Assembly: GCA_029449245.1 (NCBI GenBank)
Contig: JANATF010000010.1
Location: forward strand, 1,550,001-1,614,000
Direction of reading: 5' to 3'
DNA: 64,000 nt
From: Mortierella alpina
Lineage: Eukaryota > Mortierellomycota > Mortierellomycetes > Mortierellales > Mortierellaceae
Shown here piece after piece: positions 32,026 through 43,300 of this stretch. The number at the start of each line of letters is the position of its first letter. Position 1 is the stretch's first letter. The position numbers and the translations under genes were made by a program. Below the pieces are notes generated by a model that saw only the letters and a list, made by a program, of their open reading frames with translations, made no database searches and was not told the DNA's origin.

Positions 32026-34671
32026 CTATCTACATATACGCTTTCCCACCCCCACCTCCCTCCCCTCCTCCAGTGAGGCTGAAGCTCTCGTCCGCATACG
32101 CTTTGCTGTACCTTCAGTCCCAATCCCCCCGGCCCCAACGCCTTGTGCGTGTGCATTCCTTGAGATCCTTCTAGTCATTCCCTCTTTACGTTTGCGTGGT
32201 GATACCTCTGCTTTCTGCTGGTATGAGTGCTCAAGCGCTTGTTGTTGTTGTTGTGGTGGTGGTGGTGTTGCCTGTTCCAGCTCCTGCACTTCCTTCTGCT
32301 GCTGGTCTGGCAATTGCTGCTGTTGCACCTCCTCCAACTGACGTCCTTGATTTACTTGATCAGGTTGACATACTTGTTGCAGCACCCGTACGTGCCTCTT
32401 TCTGATCAGCGTCTCTTCCTCCTCTTCCTCATCCTCGACTTCACCCCCTCTCTCTTCTTGATCGTCATCACCACCCTCTTCCTCTTCCTGCCTCTGTTGC
32501 CGGTCCTCCTCCTCTTCCTGCAAAAGCTGCTGGTCTGCTTCCTCCTCCTGCGTTAGCGGTTGGTGCCTGCCTCCCTGTGCTAGACGAGCCCGTGCCCGAG
32601 CCCGTGCCCTTTCAAGCCTTTCGTCATTTTTGATACGAATAGACACTATCAGGGTCCTAATCCTGTTCTCAGCCTCGCCGTGTACATCCCTCATATTACT
32701 CGCATTTCTACCAAGGTACCTGAATTCGGCCGCAATCAGCTTCCTCTGTGAGTACCTGCCTGGGTCCGTCTTGCGCATGTTCGCAGTCCAGGCGTGAAGG
32801 GGGATAACTAATCCTTTGTCTGGGTCTCCACTCTCCCATTGCCTGACAGCTTCCTGCCAGCTAGAGATCTTAGGCATGCGCGGAGCAACTGGGAATGCAA
32901 CACTCTGCTGTAGTGGCAGTTGTACGGGCTCTGTGAAAAGTGCCTGGTTCGCCTGTATTGGTGCTTGCTGCGTGGGATTAGAGTGTTGCCCAAGTGGCTG
33001 CGGTGATTGAGTGACGGCGACACGGTCTCTGATGAGAGTCGTCCGAAGCTGTTCAACCAAGGCTTGGATGTTGCTGCAGAGCCGGTGCTCCAGCTCTTCG
33101 ATCTGGACAGAAATCTTGTGTTCCAGCTCTAAGGTTTGAGTGGAGAACCTGTGCTCAATCTCCTTAACAACTGTTGCCTTATGTGCTTCCATTGCAATCG
33201 CTAGTGCTTGCTGGGTCACTGCATTGGTTCCCGGCGTGTCTGTATCTCCCATAAAGACGGCATGCCGGCTGTCTTGTCGTAGTGGGGAAAGCATGTCACT
33301 GAAGCCCATCTCGTATCGGTTGAACTCATCCAGTAGATACCGCATGATCGTGCCCACCCTTTCGCCTTCCGACCATCCACCCCACCACTTCAGGGCTTTC
33401 AAAGACCACTTTTCTTTGGCAAACATGAATCGATACTGGGCTCCGCCACGACGAAAGCAATGTGTTGTGAACCGACCATTGCGTCCATTTAGTAATTCGG
33501 CGTCTTTCGTAAATTGATCCAGTAACGTCTGTACGCGTGTCGCTGACAGTTGCTCCTTGATCTTGACACGTCCTTTCCCGTCCAATGCTGGGAACACGTA
33601 GTCATCAGGATGCAGAGGTCGCCCATTTCGTTCCAACCACGCAAGCCAAGCCAGGATTTTAGTATAGCAGCAAATGTGGGGTTCGTCAGGGCGCGGATGA
33701 ATTTCGTAACTGTTGGCTGGCCGGACGCAATGGGCAGAAGGTACAGCATGTCAGAAATAAGCGGATTGCAATTGCAGGACAACCACTATCAGCGAGAGAT
33801 TTCCGCATACCTTTTGACGCATCAGCTTGATTGGTCTTACGCCAAGTTAAAGTGATTGTGAAGTAAGGCGACCCGCTATCTGTGACCAAGTTGCGCTCAA
33901 GGTTCTTTCCTTGTAGGTTGATTAACTCTTCATTCCTAGATGGCGACATGATTTCCATATGAGCATCAGTCCTTGCAAACCGAAAGAGCGTCCTAGAAAC
34001 TTGTTATGAAATCGATGTGTTTCTTACCGTGTCCATATAACAAAGCCGGTGGCCGCAAATGCTTGGAACAATAAACATAGCCCTTCACTTTCCTTCTCGA
34101 TAGTGGCGTCGTCCTGAAGGTAAACCATAAGCTTCGTCATATCAGCATACGATACTGCAAGACTTTGCTTGCTGACCCCCGTTCGTCCATCGCGGTTTCT
34201 GAGAGATTTGAAATAGTCGCTGAAAGTGGGTTCGAAAACAGGGTTGCCAGTGCACTTGCCATTATCGCAGTGCCAGGTATCACCTTGACACCCGAGCTTT
34301 TCCTGGAAGTACCGTTTCATAGCACTGCGAATGCCCTCTGCAGTCTTGAACGAGTAGCCACTTTGTCCACACTTGGAAGCGATAAAGGCGAGCAAGACCG
34401 TAGGCGTGATGGACGAAAGCGTGGTGAATGCCGATTTCCATTCAGGATCGTCGAGCTCGGCAGCATAGCTCAGTGCTCGTTGAACATGGCCTTGGTAATT
34501 GGCTGTTGTCTTTTTGCTGAAGCGACGGTCGAGAGTCGCCTGAGCCGCTGCACTAAGCGCGTCCGTCGCACTGTTTGCTTGAGCCTCAAGGACAGACTGA
34601 GCCTCAGGGACAGATTGAGTATCAATGGAAAATGCTGCAGTAGAAGATTCATTCGCGCTAGCGGAAGCCAT
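32026..34671 (-). mobile_element. Crypton (tyrosine-recombinase DNA transposon), coding extent
   Basis: The element is recognised from its recombinase with a GCR1_C DNA-binding domain, the usual fungal Crypton layout. Cryptons lack terminal inverted repeats and integrate by recombination at very short direct repeats. The true ends therefore cannot be fixed from one copy, and the coordinates given are those of the coding region. The reading frame is open after splicing of two introns, so the copy may be young. Confidence 0.8.
32026..34671 (-). CDS. Crypton tyrosine recombinase with GCR1_C domain
   Basis: Three exons (34671-34028, 33992-33811, 33716-32026) give 838 residues. Intron 1 is only 35 bases. 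Intron 2 joins QADASK to ANSYEIHPRPDEP, a typical Crypton block. Exon 1 encodes the SAM-like DNA-binding region (KKTTANYQGHVQRAL, KRYFQEKLGC). The recombinase C-terminal half has HCFRRGG with His361 and Arg364, WWGGWSEG and the putative nucleophile Tyr402 in GTIMRYLL. The first catalytic Arg is probably near the exon 1/2 junction (about residues 213-220). A GCR1_C domain follows at about 548-612 (KISSWQEAVRQW, KTDPGRYSQRKLI). The tail is rich in Glu and Gln. It would excise and insert the element by recombination through a circular intermediate. Confidence 0.82.
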
Positions 34672-35201
34672 TGAGGTCTTTGCGAGATGGGGGTGCTGAG
34701 AGATGGGCGGGAGAAAAGCTTAGAGAAGCTGAGGTTGAAATGAGCGCAATGAACATTGGAATCGTGAATGAATGGATGGCGATGGCCTCCACGAGCAAAA
34801 ATCTTTAAATGGGTATCATACCAAGTCTCGTCGGATATAAAATCAGAGCCTCAAAATTATGTGAATTCCATCATTCTGTTGTGCTCATAACTCTGCACTA
34901 CGCCAATGTAGGGCAATTGACCTGCACATGTCTCATCCGAGTATAAGGAGCGATTTAAAATCGGACCCGCATATGAGTAGTGCTACAGCCCTCAAGGAGC
35001 TACTTCGGCTATGTCAGGCACCCGCTACATAGCTGCAATGTTGCATGGCACTGTTTTTAAATCGACTTATGGTCATAACATGAAAGAAAAGACATATGCA
35101 ATTTGTGCGTCTTTTTATTTTTGAACACGGGGGAGATGTACTCATTTGTGTTGTTTTGACGATACATTGCTGGTTTAACAGAAGCCAGTGTTGAATAGAC
35201 A
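34672..35201. other. Intergenic between Crypton and NLR2 stop
   Basis: Crypton promoter side and NLR2 3' flank. No WD40 or pentapeptide coding could be recognised downstream of the NLR2 stop in any frame, so there is no visible relic of a lost sensor domain in this stretch. Confidence 0.5.
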
Positions 35202-38200
35202 CTAGTCGTACTGGTCTGAGATAGTGCGCAGGTCTACGCCGCGGTACGGAATGTCGGCCGCAATCAGGATGGCTCGTGCGTTTAAGGCTCCTTGAAATGG
35301 CTCGTCGTTTGTCACGATGGTATCCATGAGGTCGACAAGCAGCTGCTGTAACTGTGGTTCCGTTCGTGCACGTTCAGCAAGAAACTGTACGACCAGGGGT
35401 TCCTCTACAATAGACCTTTTCGACAAAGCAAGCGTCCTAAGTGAATCCTGGAATGCCTCGTAACTCGAGGTGCCACTGCTGCTCTCCGGGTTGACACCTT
35501 CGCTTGGATCAAAAAAGACGAGGGAGTAAAAGTACTCGAGTAAAGATCGATGCAGAAAGCGTTTCTCAATCCCAGTGCCGACGAGAAGACTGGTTTCCAA
35601 AAACAGCCTGTTCTCCGCGCTACTTTGAAAATGTTGGGCTTTCCAGGATCCGCCGTCGGTAACTTGCGAGTATTCGATTGTCGAGCACTCCTCTGCTTGG
35701 TTGTCAAAGACCGATGTCGACAACGTTTTCATAAAGTTGATGGCATGTTGGACGAAACTGGTGCGGTCCATGTAAAACCTTTCCAACGTCTGCAGTTCAT
35801 CGGGTGAGAGTACACCCTTGCGAGCCTGAAGACGTTTTTCGCCTCGCTCTACCCATTCCTTGACAAAAATATCGTACAGTTGGACGCTAGTAACGCGAAC
35901 GGTGCGCAGATCCTGATTGGTGCCGATGATTCGATGTAGAACCTGCAATGCAACTGACAATAGAAAAGGGTTTCCGACCATGTCCATCAAATTTGGTATC
36001 TTTTGAAGCCTCTTCATGTAGTCGTCGACGTCCCACTGCGGTCGGTCATTGAATAAGAGTTTTTCGTCTGGAAGCTCCACAAACTGCTTGACATAGTCCT
36101 CAATCTGATCATCTGTAAAAGGCACAATGACAGCTTCTTGAAAGAGATCCGAGGCAGCGACACGATGGGAACGTCTGGTGGGTGTTGGCAGGAAGTCATG
36201 TCGATATCCATTTTTGAGGTATTGGCTACGACAGCTTACAATGAGCTTGGCATTCCATCGTCCTGGTTGGTTGAGACGATTTGTGTTGTGGAGATTGGTG
36301 TTGAGTTGCCGCTCGTCGTATCCGTCGCAGATTAAAACAAACTGGCGCTGTTGTTGTTCCAGCTCCTTGATCTGTGCATCTGAGAATCTGTATGACCTGA
36401 GTTCCTCCGCAATCATGTCGTCGTCCGGTCGTTTGCACAAGGGAAGACTGACAAAGAGTGGAATGGGTCCTCCGATCGTGTACCTCTCGCAAAGATCGAA
36501 TGCTAGCTTGTGGTTGAATGTCGTCTTGCCAGCTCCTGCGTCTCCCAGTAGAAGAAACACTAGTCGCTCACTCTGCAAAAAACTCTCAACCTCATCCATC
36601 AATGGGGAATGTATGGTGTCCGGTTCTTGGAGAGTCGCCTTGGCCTGAGGCGGAATGTAGACAGGAACAGTGACTGATAGCTCTTGGCCCCAATGGTACT
36701 CCTGCTGACCGCTCACCATTCTGTACACGTCCATCTCGATATCTGGTATCTCTTGAGCTCGGTTTAAAAGGGGGTAAAAGTCGGGTAGAGGAAGCCGGGA
36801 TCGCAAAGGTGATTCGCTCGAAATCTCGGAGTATCCGTCTTCCGACATCTCATGCACCAAGTTCAAGGCGTGATCCTTCACAACTTGATCCTGCACCTGG
36901 GAAACTCGACAAATAATCGTCCACATCCACTGCTTGACGCACTTGTCCTGACCCCAGTCTCGGTCGCTCCGATACAGCTTGCCAAGAAAGTCAATGGCTT
37001 GCATGCGAGTGAGATCGTCCCAGGCAACGTCGTCGGCTATCTCTCCAAGTAGTTGGCAAATTCCCATTTGGAATAGGGGGTCTTGGCGACAGGGTGCATT
37101 AGTAATGAGAGATCTCAGGTCCGCCAAACGACCTTCCTGAACAAGCCTTGTTGCCCCTCGAACGGCCAAGTACCACTGACGCTTGTAACCAGATCCAAAA
37201 CCCTCCTTGGCGCTGTCAATAATTCCTTTCCCACTCTCGACCAGCAACATCATTCCTTCAAACGCCGCCTTGATCGTGCCTACCGTCTTCTCCATCACCC
37301 CCTGGACCTCCTTGAGACCTTCCATGAGTCCTGAAAAGTTCAGCTGAACAAGACCGGATACTTTGATGAGACCATCTACCAACCCTGTCGAGTGTCGCAG
37401 GAAAGACTGCAAGGCTGTCTCATCATCGGGCACACGTTGCAGCGCCTGGAAAGCGTAGCAAGCTTGATACATGAGATAAGGATCCGTACTGCCTCTCAAT
37501 TCTAATAAGACTGCAGATAGTGACTCATGCAGGGTCACTCGGTTCAACTCCTTCACCTTGTGATCTGCCATGAGATCTAGAACCCGCGAGACGGCCAGAG
37601 TGAGATGGTAGGGATGCAGTGAGGACTGTTGGTGAGTACCTTGCAGACTGTTGCTGAGTGTAGCAAGAATCTTGACCAAGTCGTCGGGGTCCAGGAACCC
37701 GGGGGATGCGGACTGAACGAGGCGGACCAGTCCTTGAAGTAGCTCTGTGCCCAAAATGCAAGATCGGTCAAAGTCGGCGACAAAGCAGTTCAGTAGTATT
37801 CGATAGTGCTCCCTGTCCAGAGCCTTTGCGAGGAGCATGATTTCCGCGATCGCCATCGAGTTCTTGTTCGTATCCTTTACAAACGCTGCAACAAGTTTGG
37901 GAGCAAGCTTGAGGATAAATTGGTGCTCAACTGGTGACTGCATCGTTGCTCCGATCCACTGACGATTTAGGGTGTCGACTGCCTTGTCCTGTGAGTTGAT
38001 TGTGACATCGCTGTTGCCTGCACTTGCAGCTGGTGATAGATGAGCTGCACGCAAAAGTCCAATGCAAAAGGCGAGCTGAGGAGTTGACTCGATACGTAAA
38101 CGGCTCTTGGGAAGGTTGATGTTTGGTGAAGGCACGTATATATTCTTGGGAAAGACTTCACTGTGAGGTGAACCTTCGGAAGAGGGGCGTGGTGAAGACG

Positions 38201-38999
38201 CCCGGCATATTCTAGCAGGGGCTGCGGCACCAGTGATGGCGTCACTGACCGACGTACTAGACATGGACGAGCAGTGCATTTCCAAGGGTACACGTTTGAC
38301 AGTAGCCTCTGGTATGGCAGTGTCGATTCGATGTACTGGAGCACTCGCCACATGTTCCGCTTTCAGTGAAGGTGTCGCCATAGCAGCCATGTCGGATGTT
38401 GTCATGGCGGTCATTGGATTTGGCGCAGGAGTGGATACGGATGTAAGTGGAGTGGCCACGTCGAAGGTCACCCCAGTAATATTGACCTCTGGGATGGCGG
38501 TAGTGATTCTTTGGGTACGGTGACAAGCAACAGCCTCCGATATCAACGCAGGCTTTGACCCCGCAACTATGGTGGATGCTGGCATAGTGATCTTATCACT
38601 TGGCGGGGGAGAGGATGCGGATGTGGATGTGATTGTTAGAGTTTCGACATCCTGATCCTCAGAGCTACCCTTGAAAAGGCGAGACACTCTCTTTCTCAAG
38701 TGGCCCATCGTGGACCTCAAGGAACGGTGAGATGAGATGGAGCTAGCATCGCTAGCGTAGTCGTTCCCATGCCGACCACCATCTACGCTCTTTGTTCGTC
38801 GATGGCTGTTTGGACTCAAGTAGCTTGAAGGTCTAATTTGGGTAGCTGTGCCTGGTTGACTGCCATCAACAACATCTTCCGGATGGCGAGCATCGGAGGG
38901 CACTGACCGTGAAGACTGCGGTGATGAACTGCTAGAAGGTGACTCCAGCATAGATAGCTCTACAGCGGACAAATTACGTGGTGAGGAGTTTACCACCAT
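35202..38999 (-). CDS. NLR2: Arm-like / NACHT STAND protein lacking WD40
   Basis: This single exon encodes 1265 residues from the ATG at 38999. The leader is long and Ser/Thr-rich, with a basic patch (GHLRKRVSRLFKG) and the motif KNIYVPSPNINLPKSRLRIES in the position of the NLR1/NLR3 linear motif. The Arm-like region aligns throughout with NLR1 and NLR3. NACHT has Walker A GDAGAGKTT (819-827) and Walker B QFVLICDGYDE (886-896), then FLHRSLLEYFYS near the end. The protein stops at YRGVDLRTISDQYD, exactly where the pentapeptide and WD40 sensor begins in its paralogues. The NTPase motifs are intact. It could be a truncated gene or a genuine sensor-less partner. It diverges head to head from NLR3. 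Confidence 0.9.
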   Translation of the reverse strand: MVVNSSPRNLSAVELSMLESPSSSSSPQSSRSVPSDARHPEDVVDGSQPGTATQIRPSSYLSPNSHRRTKSVDGGRHGNDYASDASSISSHRSLRSTMGHLRKRVSRLFKGSSEDQDVETLTITSTSASSPPPSDKITMPASTIVAGSKPALISEAVACHRTQRITTAIPEVNITGVTFDVATPLTSVSTPAPNPMTAMTTSDMAAMATPSLKAEHVASAPVHRIDTAIPEATVKRVPLEMHCSSMSSTSVSDAITGAAAPARICRASSPRPSSEGSPHSEVFPKNIYVPSPNINLPKSRLRIESTPQLAFCIGLLRAAHLSPAASAGNSDVTINSQDKAVDTLNRQWIGATMQSPVEHQFILKLAPKLVAAFVKDTNKNSMAIAEIMLLAKALDREHYRILLNCFVADFDRSCILGTELLQGLVRLVQSASPGFLDPDDLVKILATLSNSLQGTHQQSSLHPYHLTLAVSRVLDLMADHKVKELNRVTLHESLSAVLLELRGSTDPYLMYQACYAFQALQRVPDDETALQSFLRHSTGLVDGLIKVSGLVQLNFSGLMEGLKEVQGVMEKTVGTIKAAFEGMMLLVESGKGIIDSAKEGFGSGYKRQWYLAVRGATRLVQEGRLADLRSLITNAPCRQDPLFQMGICQLLGEIADDVAWDDLTRMQAIDFLGKLYRSDRDWGQDKCVKQWMWTIICRVSQVQDQVVKDHALNLVHEMSEDGYSEISSESPLRSRLPLPDFYPLLNRAQEIPDIEMDVYRMVSGQQEYHWGQELSVTVPVYIPPQAKATLQEPDTIHSPLMDEVESFLQSERLVFLLLGDAGAGKTTFNHKLAFDLCERYTIGGPIPLFVSLPLCKRPDDDMIAEELRSYRFSDAQIKELEQQQRQFVLICDGYDERQLNTNLHNTNRLNQPGRWNAKLIVSCRSQYLKNGYRHDFLPTPTRRSHRVAASDLFQEAVIVPFTDDQIEDYVKQFVELPDEKLLFNDRPQWDVDDYMKRLQKIPNLMDMVGNPFLLSVALQVLHRIIGTNQDLRTVRVTSVQLYDIFVKEWVERGEKRLQARKGVLSPDELQTLERFYMDRTSFVQHAINFMKTLSTSVFDNQAEECSTIEYSQVTDGGSWKAQHFQSSAENRLFLETSLLVGTGIEKRFLHRSLLEYFYSLVFFDPSEGVNPESSSGTSSYEAFQDSLRTLALSKRSIVEEPLVVQFLAERARTEPQLQQLLVDLMDTIVTNDEPFQGALNARAILIAADIPYRGVDLRTISDQYD

Positions 39000-40390
39000 C
39001 AATATGTTTGTTATTATGTTCGACTTTGAATGTTGGCTGTACCTTGAGTTGCGGGTGTTGAGTCAGTTGAGACTGAGTGAACGGTAGGGCCAAAGGGCTA
39101 CCAGGGCTATGCGAATGAAAGGCAGTGACTGTCCGTTCAGCTGCTTGTTGGATGACTTGTAGTTTGAAGTACCTGTCTGCAAGCATTTTACGTACCGAAA
39201 AGAAAGAGTCGGCGCGCAACGGTAGCTTGTCGGCAAACGGTGCTTAAGACTGACTACGCTAGCAACGCGGAAGAAGATATGGTTTAGACGCCGCTTAGCA
39301 AATCTTTCTTAGCTAGTTGAACGTAAGAGTGAGCGGTTCGCAGATGAGTAACGCGAGATTACGGGCAATGGACAATGGCGATTCGGCTGTGGGGCGTTGA
39401 ATGGCGAGAGGAGCGCGAGCACATGAACTGCCTTCTCCCATCTCCCGTTTGACAGGAAAGCAGTCCATGGTATCATTGGCGGCTGGGTGGCGAAACCCTC
39501 AACTTGCACCACATCTCTCGCTCTAGTCTAAGACAAACAGGAAACATCTTCACATACAGGAGGGCATAGTTGAACACTGGGCTTGATTGATACGAAGCAT
39601 GAAGTGGCTAACCAAATGGCTCGGCAGACCTTCAGTGGGGTTGAACTGAATTGTCTGTCGGCGATACAGATAGATCCAGCGGAGCAAGACTGAATGCGCT
39701 CTTTGGCTACAGCGATGGTGAACGAGTTTTTGAGGTCGCCAACAAGGACTCGATTGCCGAGATTTTGGTTCCTGAACTTATTTTAAATCGCGAGGATTGT
39801 TACCCCTGAGAATCCCCTCGCATGTCAACCAATCAGACCATTCGTGGAGTCGCACAAGATTGATCGAGGGCGAGGGCATGATATTCCCAGTCTCTTTCGT
39901 TTTTCTCTCTTTCGTCCTTTGTTTTTCTCCTTTCTCACCACGCTATTTCTCTTTCTATCGAAACATCAACGTTCCGTCCCTATATCGTTAAGCATCCATC
40001 GAGTGTAGGCTCCCTTTCATTGGACTTTACTCGTTATATTCTTCCGCTCTTAACAAGTCGGCTACTGAGCGGCAAACAGCCTTTTCATGAGCCATTAGAA
40101 CACGGGGTAAAGCACTCGAGCACACTCAATGAATTTTTTCCCAGCCATCATTGGCGCTTGACCAACGGCCGATTAATCAATCACTCTCTCATCCATCCCT
40201 CAAGCGATGATATCATTTGGTGCCCTCTGCCATCCTTCTATTCTTTGTATCTCCATATTGCCTGTGTGCCGACCTTCATACTGCGAGAGGTAAGAAGAAT
40301 GCTCACCTTCTCTTTTTACTTCAATCTCAGAGCAAGCACTGATCGCGTGTTTTATCTGTCATTATATTTACACAGCACCAGGACAAATAT
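39000..40390. promoter_or_regulatory. Divergent intergenic region shared by NLR2 and NLR3
   Basis: The ATGs of NLR2 (minus) and NLR3 (plus) face away from each other across 1391 bases, so both promoters lie here. Pyrimidine-rich stretches at about 39895-39960 precede NLR3. Short open frames have no coding character. No specific transcription-factor site can be claimed. Confidence 0.5.
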
Positions 40391-43300
40391 ATGAGCAACT
40401 CAACCAAACGTTCACTACCCGGCATTGGGGGATCTACCAAAAAAGCCTTGGCACCATCATTGGCCATTCATGGTCGATCTATCATTAATGGAGCTGCAGC
40501 AGTATCGTCGCAGCAATCCAACTCGAGTTCTGACGGCGACAATAAATTCATCTCATCCCAAGGAGGAACAAGGCGAAGCAAAATTCGGAACTTTTTTCGG
40601 CGAAATCAGCCAAAGGAAAAGGCGATTGCAGGAACACCCGAGCCAAACACCCACGATACTCCAACTGCGACCACCGAGGCTGGAAATGCCACCTACGGGC
40701 TCCACGACATCACAGTCGCCCCTGTTGCAACTGAGACAGAATCGACAGCCAACTCAGCAGAATTCTGCTCCAACATTTTTCTCAGGAATGTGACAAGACC
40801 ATCTAACAAAATTGACCTCCCAGAACCTGGCAGACGCATCGATACTACGCCCCAGCTTGTTTCGTGTATCAGCGTTCTTAATTCGGCTCTGTTCCAGCAC
40901 AGCGAATTGAGTCTCGAGAGTGGTTCGGTTCAGTCAATGGACGCCACCTCCAAGGATATACCCACAGACGGTGCACAAAGCGACTGGGTCAAGCACATCC
41001 GTGAGAACCCCGACGAGCAGACTCAAATCCGCTGGTTGTTGACGCGTATGATCGAGGAGTTTTCCAAAGACGTCGTCAAGGACTCATCCGCCATCGCCGA
41101 GGTTGTTCTCCTCGGACCTGTCCTTGATGGCGAACAGCACCACAACTTGCTCTCATATTTCATCAACAAGTGTGACCAGTGCGTGATCATGGATGTCGAT
41201 CTGCTCCATGGCCTCGTCCTGCTTATACAATGTGCCGCCGAAGGATATCTTTTTAAAAGTGATCTAGTCAAGATCATGAGTATTGTCAGAAAACACCTGC
41301 AGGACACGCACATGCAGTCGTCCGAACATCCATACCACCTCATCCTGGCATTATCGCGCATCCTAGACGTCATGGCTCAGCACGGGGTCAAAGATGTGGA
41401 CCGCGTGGAGCAGCATGAGCTACTTGCTGCAGTCTTGCGTAGCCTGCAAGAGAGCCCGGATCCATTTCTAGTGTACCAGGCGTTGTATGCATCACAGGCG
41501 CTGCAATACATCCCAGACGACGAAACTGCCCACCAGGCGATGATGCGACACTCAGGAGTTGTTGCTGAGGGTCTTGTCAACATATCAGGAGTTGTGAATC
41601 TGGACTTGAATGAGTTTCTTGGGAGCCTGGGAGAGATCCAAAAGACAGTTGTCGAAACCATTGGCATTGCCAAATCAGGAATCGAAGGCGCACGGTCGTT
41701 GATTGAGAGCGGACAGGATGTGCTCGCATCCATTAGACAGGGTATCAGTTCTGGCAGGAAGAGAGCATGGTATCCGGCCATCATCGGGGCCAGCACTCTG
41801 GTTCGAGACGGTCGACTGGCTGACTTTAAGGTCGTTGTGCTGGAGGCAGCTTGTCGAAACAGCCATGAATTCCAATGGGGGATCTGTCAGCTGCTTGGAG
41901 AGATCGCCGTGGATCCCATATGGGAGAGTACCACCCGCCAGCAGGCTGTCGATTTCTTAGTCGAACTGTACTCCAACGATCCCTACTGGGGTCGAGATGC
42001 CAGTGTCAAGAGCTGGATGCTGACAATCCTTCATGTGGTCTCTGAACGTGCAGATGAAGGACCTGAGGTCTCTCCTGCCTTCAGAAAGCAGTACATCGAC
42101 AATGCTGATGCAGTCTTGTTCGATAAGCCCTACCCCTTGCTGTCTCGATTTGCGCCTCCTCAGGTCTGGCCACTCCTTCATCAAGTTCAGGAAATACCGT
42201 ATGTCGAAAGAGACCTACAGCTACTAAGGATCAAGCGACTCCAGGAGTATAACCAAAATGTTTACATCCCTCCTCTGGCCAAGGCTAACCTTCAAGCGTC
42301 AGACAAAGAAGCAAAGCCGCTGATGGATCTCACCAAGGAGTTCCTGGACAGCCACCAGCAGGTGTTTTTAATACTAGGAGATTCTGGAGCTGGAAAATCA
42401 ACATTCAATAGGCAACTTGAAAGCGAGTTATGGAAGAAATACACAGTCGGCGGCTCAATACCGCTATTCATCAACCTGCCGGCCATCAAAGAACCTGATG
42501 AGAATATGATTGAAAAGCAGCTACGAAATCACAATTTTTCAGAGGCTAAGGTCAAGGAGCTGAAGGAGCATCGAGAGTTGGTCCTCATTTGCGATGGTTT
42601 CGACGAAGCTCAATTGAGGATTAACCTACATATGACCAACAGACTCAATCAGGAAGGCCAGCCCCACACCAAGTTGATTATCAGCTGCAGGAGCACCCAC
42701 CTCGGTCAAGACTATCGTACCCGGTTTCAGCCGCAGACCGATCGGTACAGCGGTAACGCGGCGAGTTTGTACACTGAGGCTGTCATTGTACCGTTCTCCA
42801 GTGGTCAGATTAAGGACTACGTCGATCAGTTTGTGCGAGATCCAGAGGTACACATCCTGATGGGCGGAGGCCGCGTCTGGAGCACAGAGGACTACATAGG
42901 AAAGCTGCAGTCGGTCCCCAATTTGATGGAGCTTGTCAGGAATCCTTTTCTTCTCTCCCTATCGCTCAGGGCGTTACCACATGTGGTCAAGAGTGCTGAG
43001 GATTTCGCCAATGTCAAGGTCACCCGTCTGACACTTTACCATTCGTTCATTGATCAATGGCTGGATACCAACAGACGTCGCCTCGAGAACATGACGCTCT
43101 CAAGAGAGGCAGAGGTCGCAAGGATCGAGCTGCTTGAAGATGGCTTCACAATGAACGCCATTGCGTTCTCAAAAGACCTCGCGGCGGCTATATTCAGGGA
43201 GCAGGGCGGGAATCCTATTGTCCGGTATTCGCCGAGAGGCGACAGAGAGACCTGGAAGCGCAGGTTCTTTGGACCGGAGCCTGACACCGTCCTTCTTCGA

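Noticed and set aside
33489-33782. Apparent frameshift in the Crypton recombinase caused by a 5-base repeat (AAGCC AAGCC, 33643-33652)
   Set aside because: Another frame reads NSYEIHPRPDEPHICCYTKILAW straight into the next block once a GT-AG intron (33810-33717) is removed. The frame is intact and no frameshift is needed.
40020-40394. 124-codon plus-strand frame just upstream of NLR3
   Set aside because: It overlaps the NLR3 start, has no recognisable motif or coding bias, and lies in the promoter or leader region.
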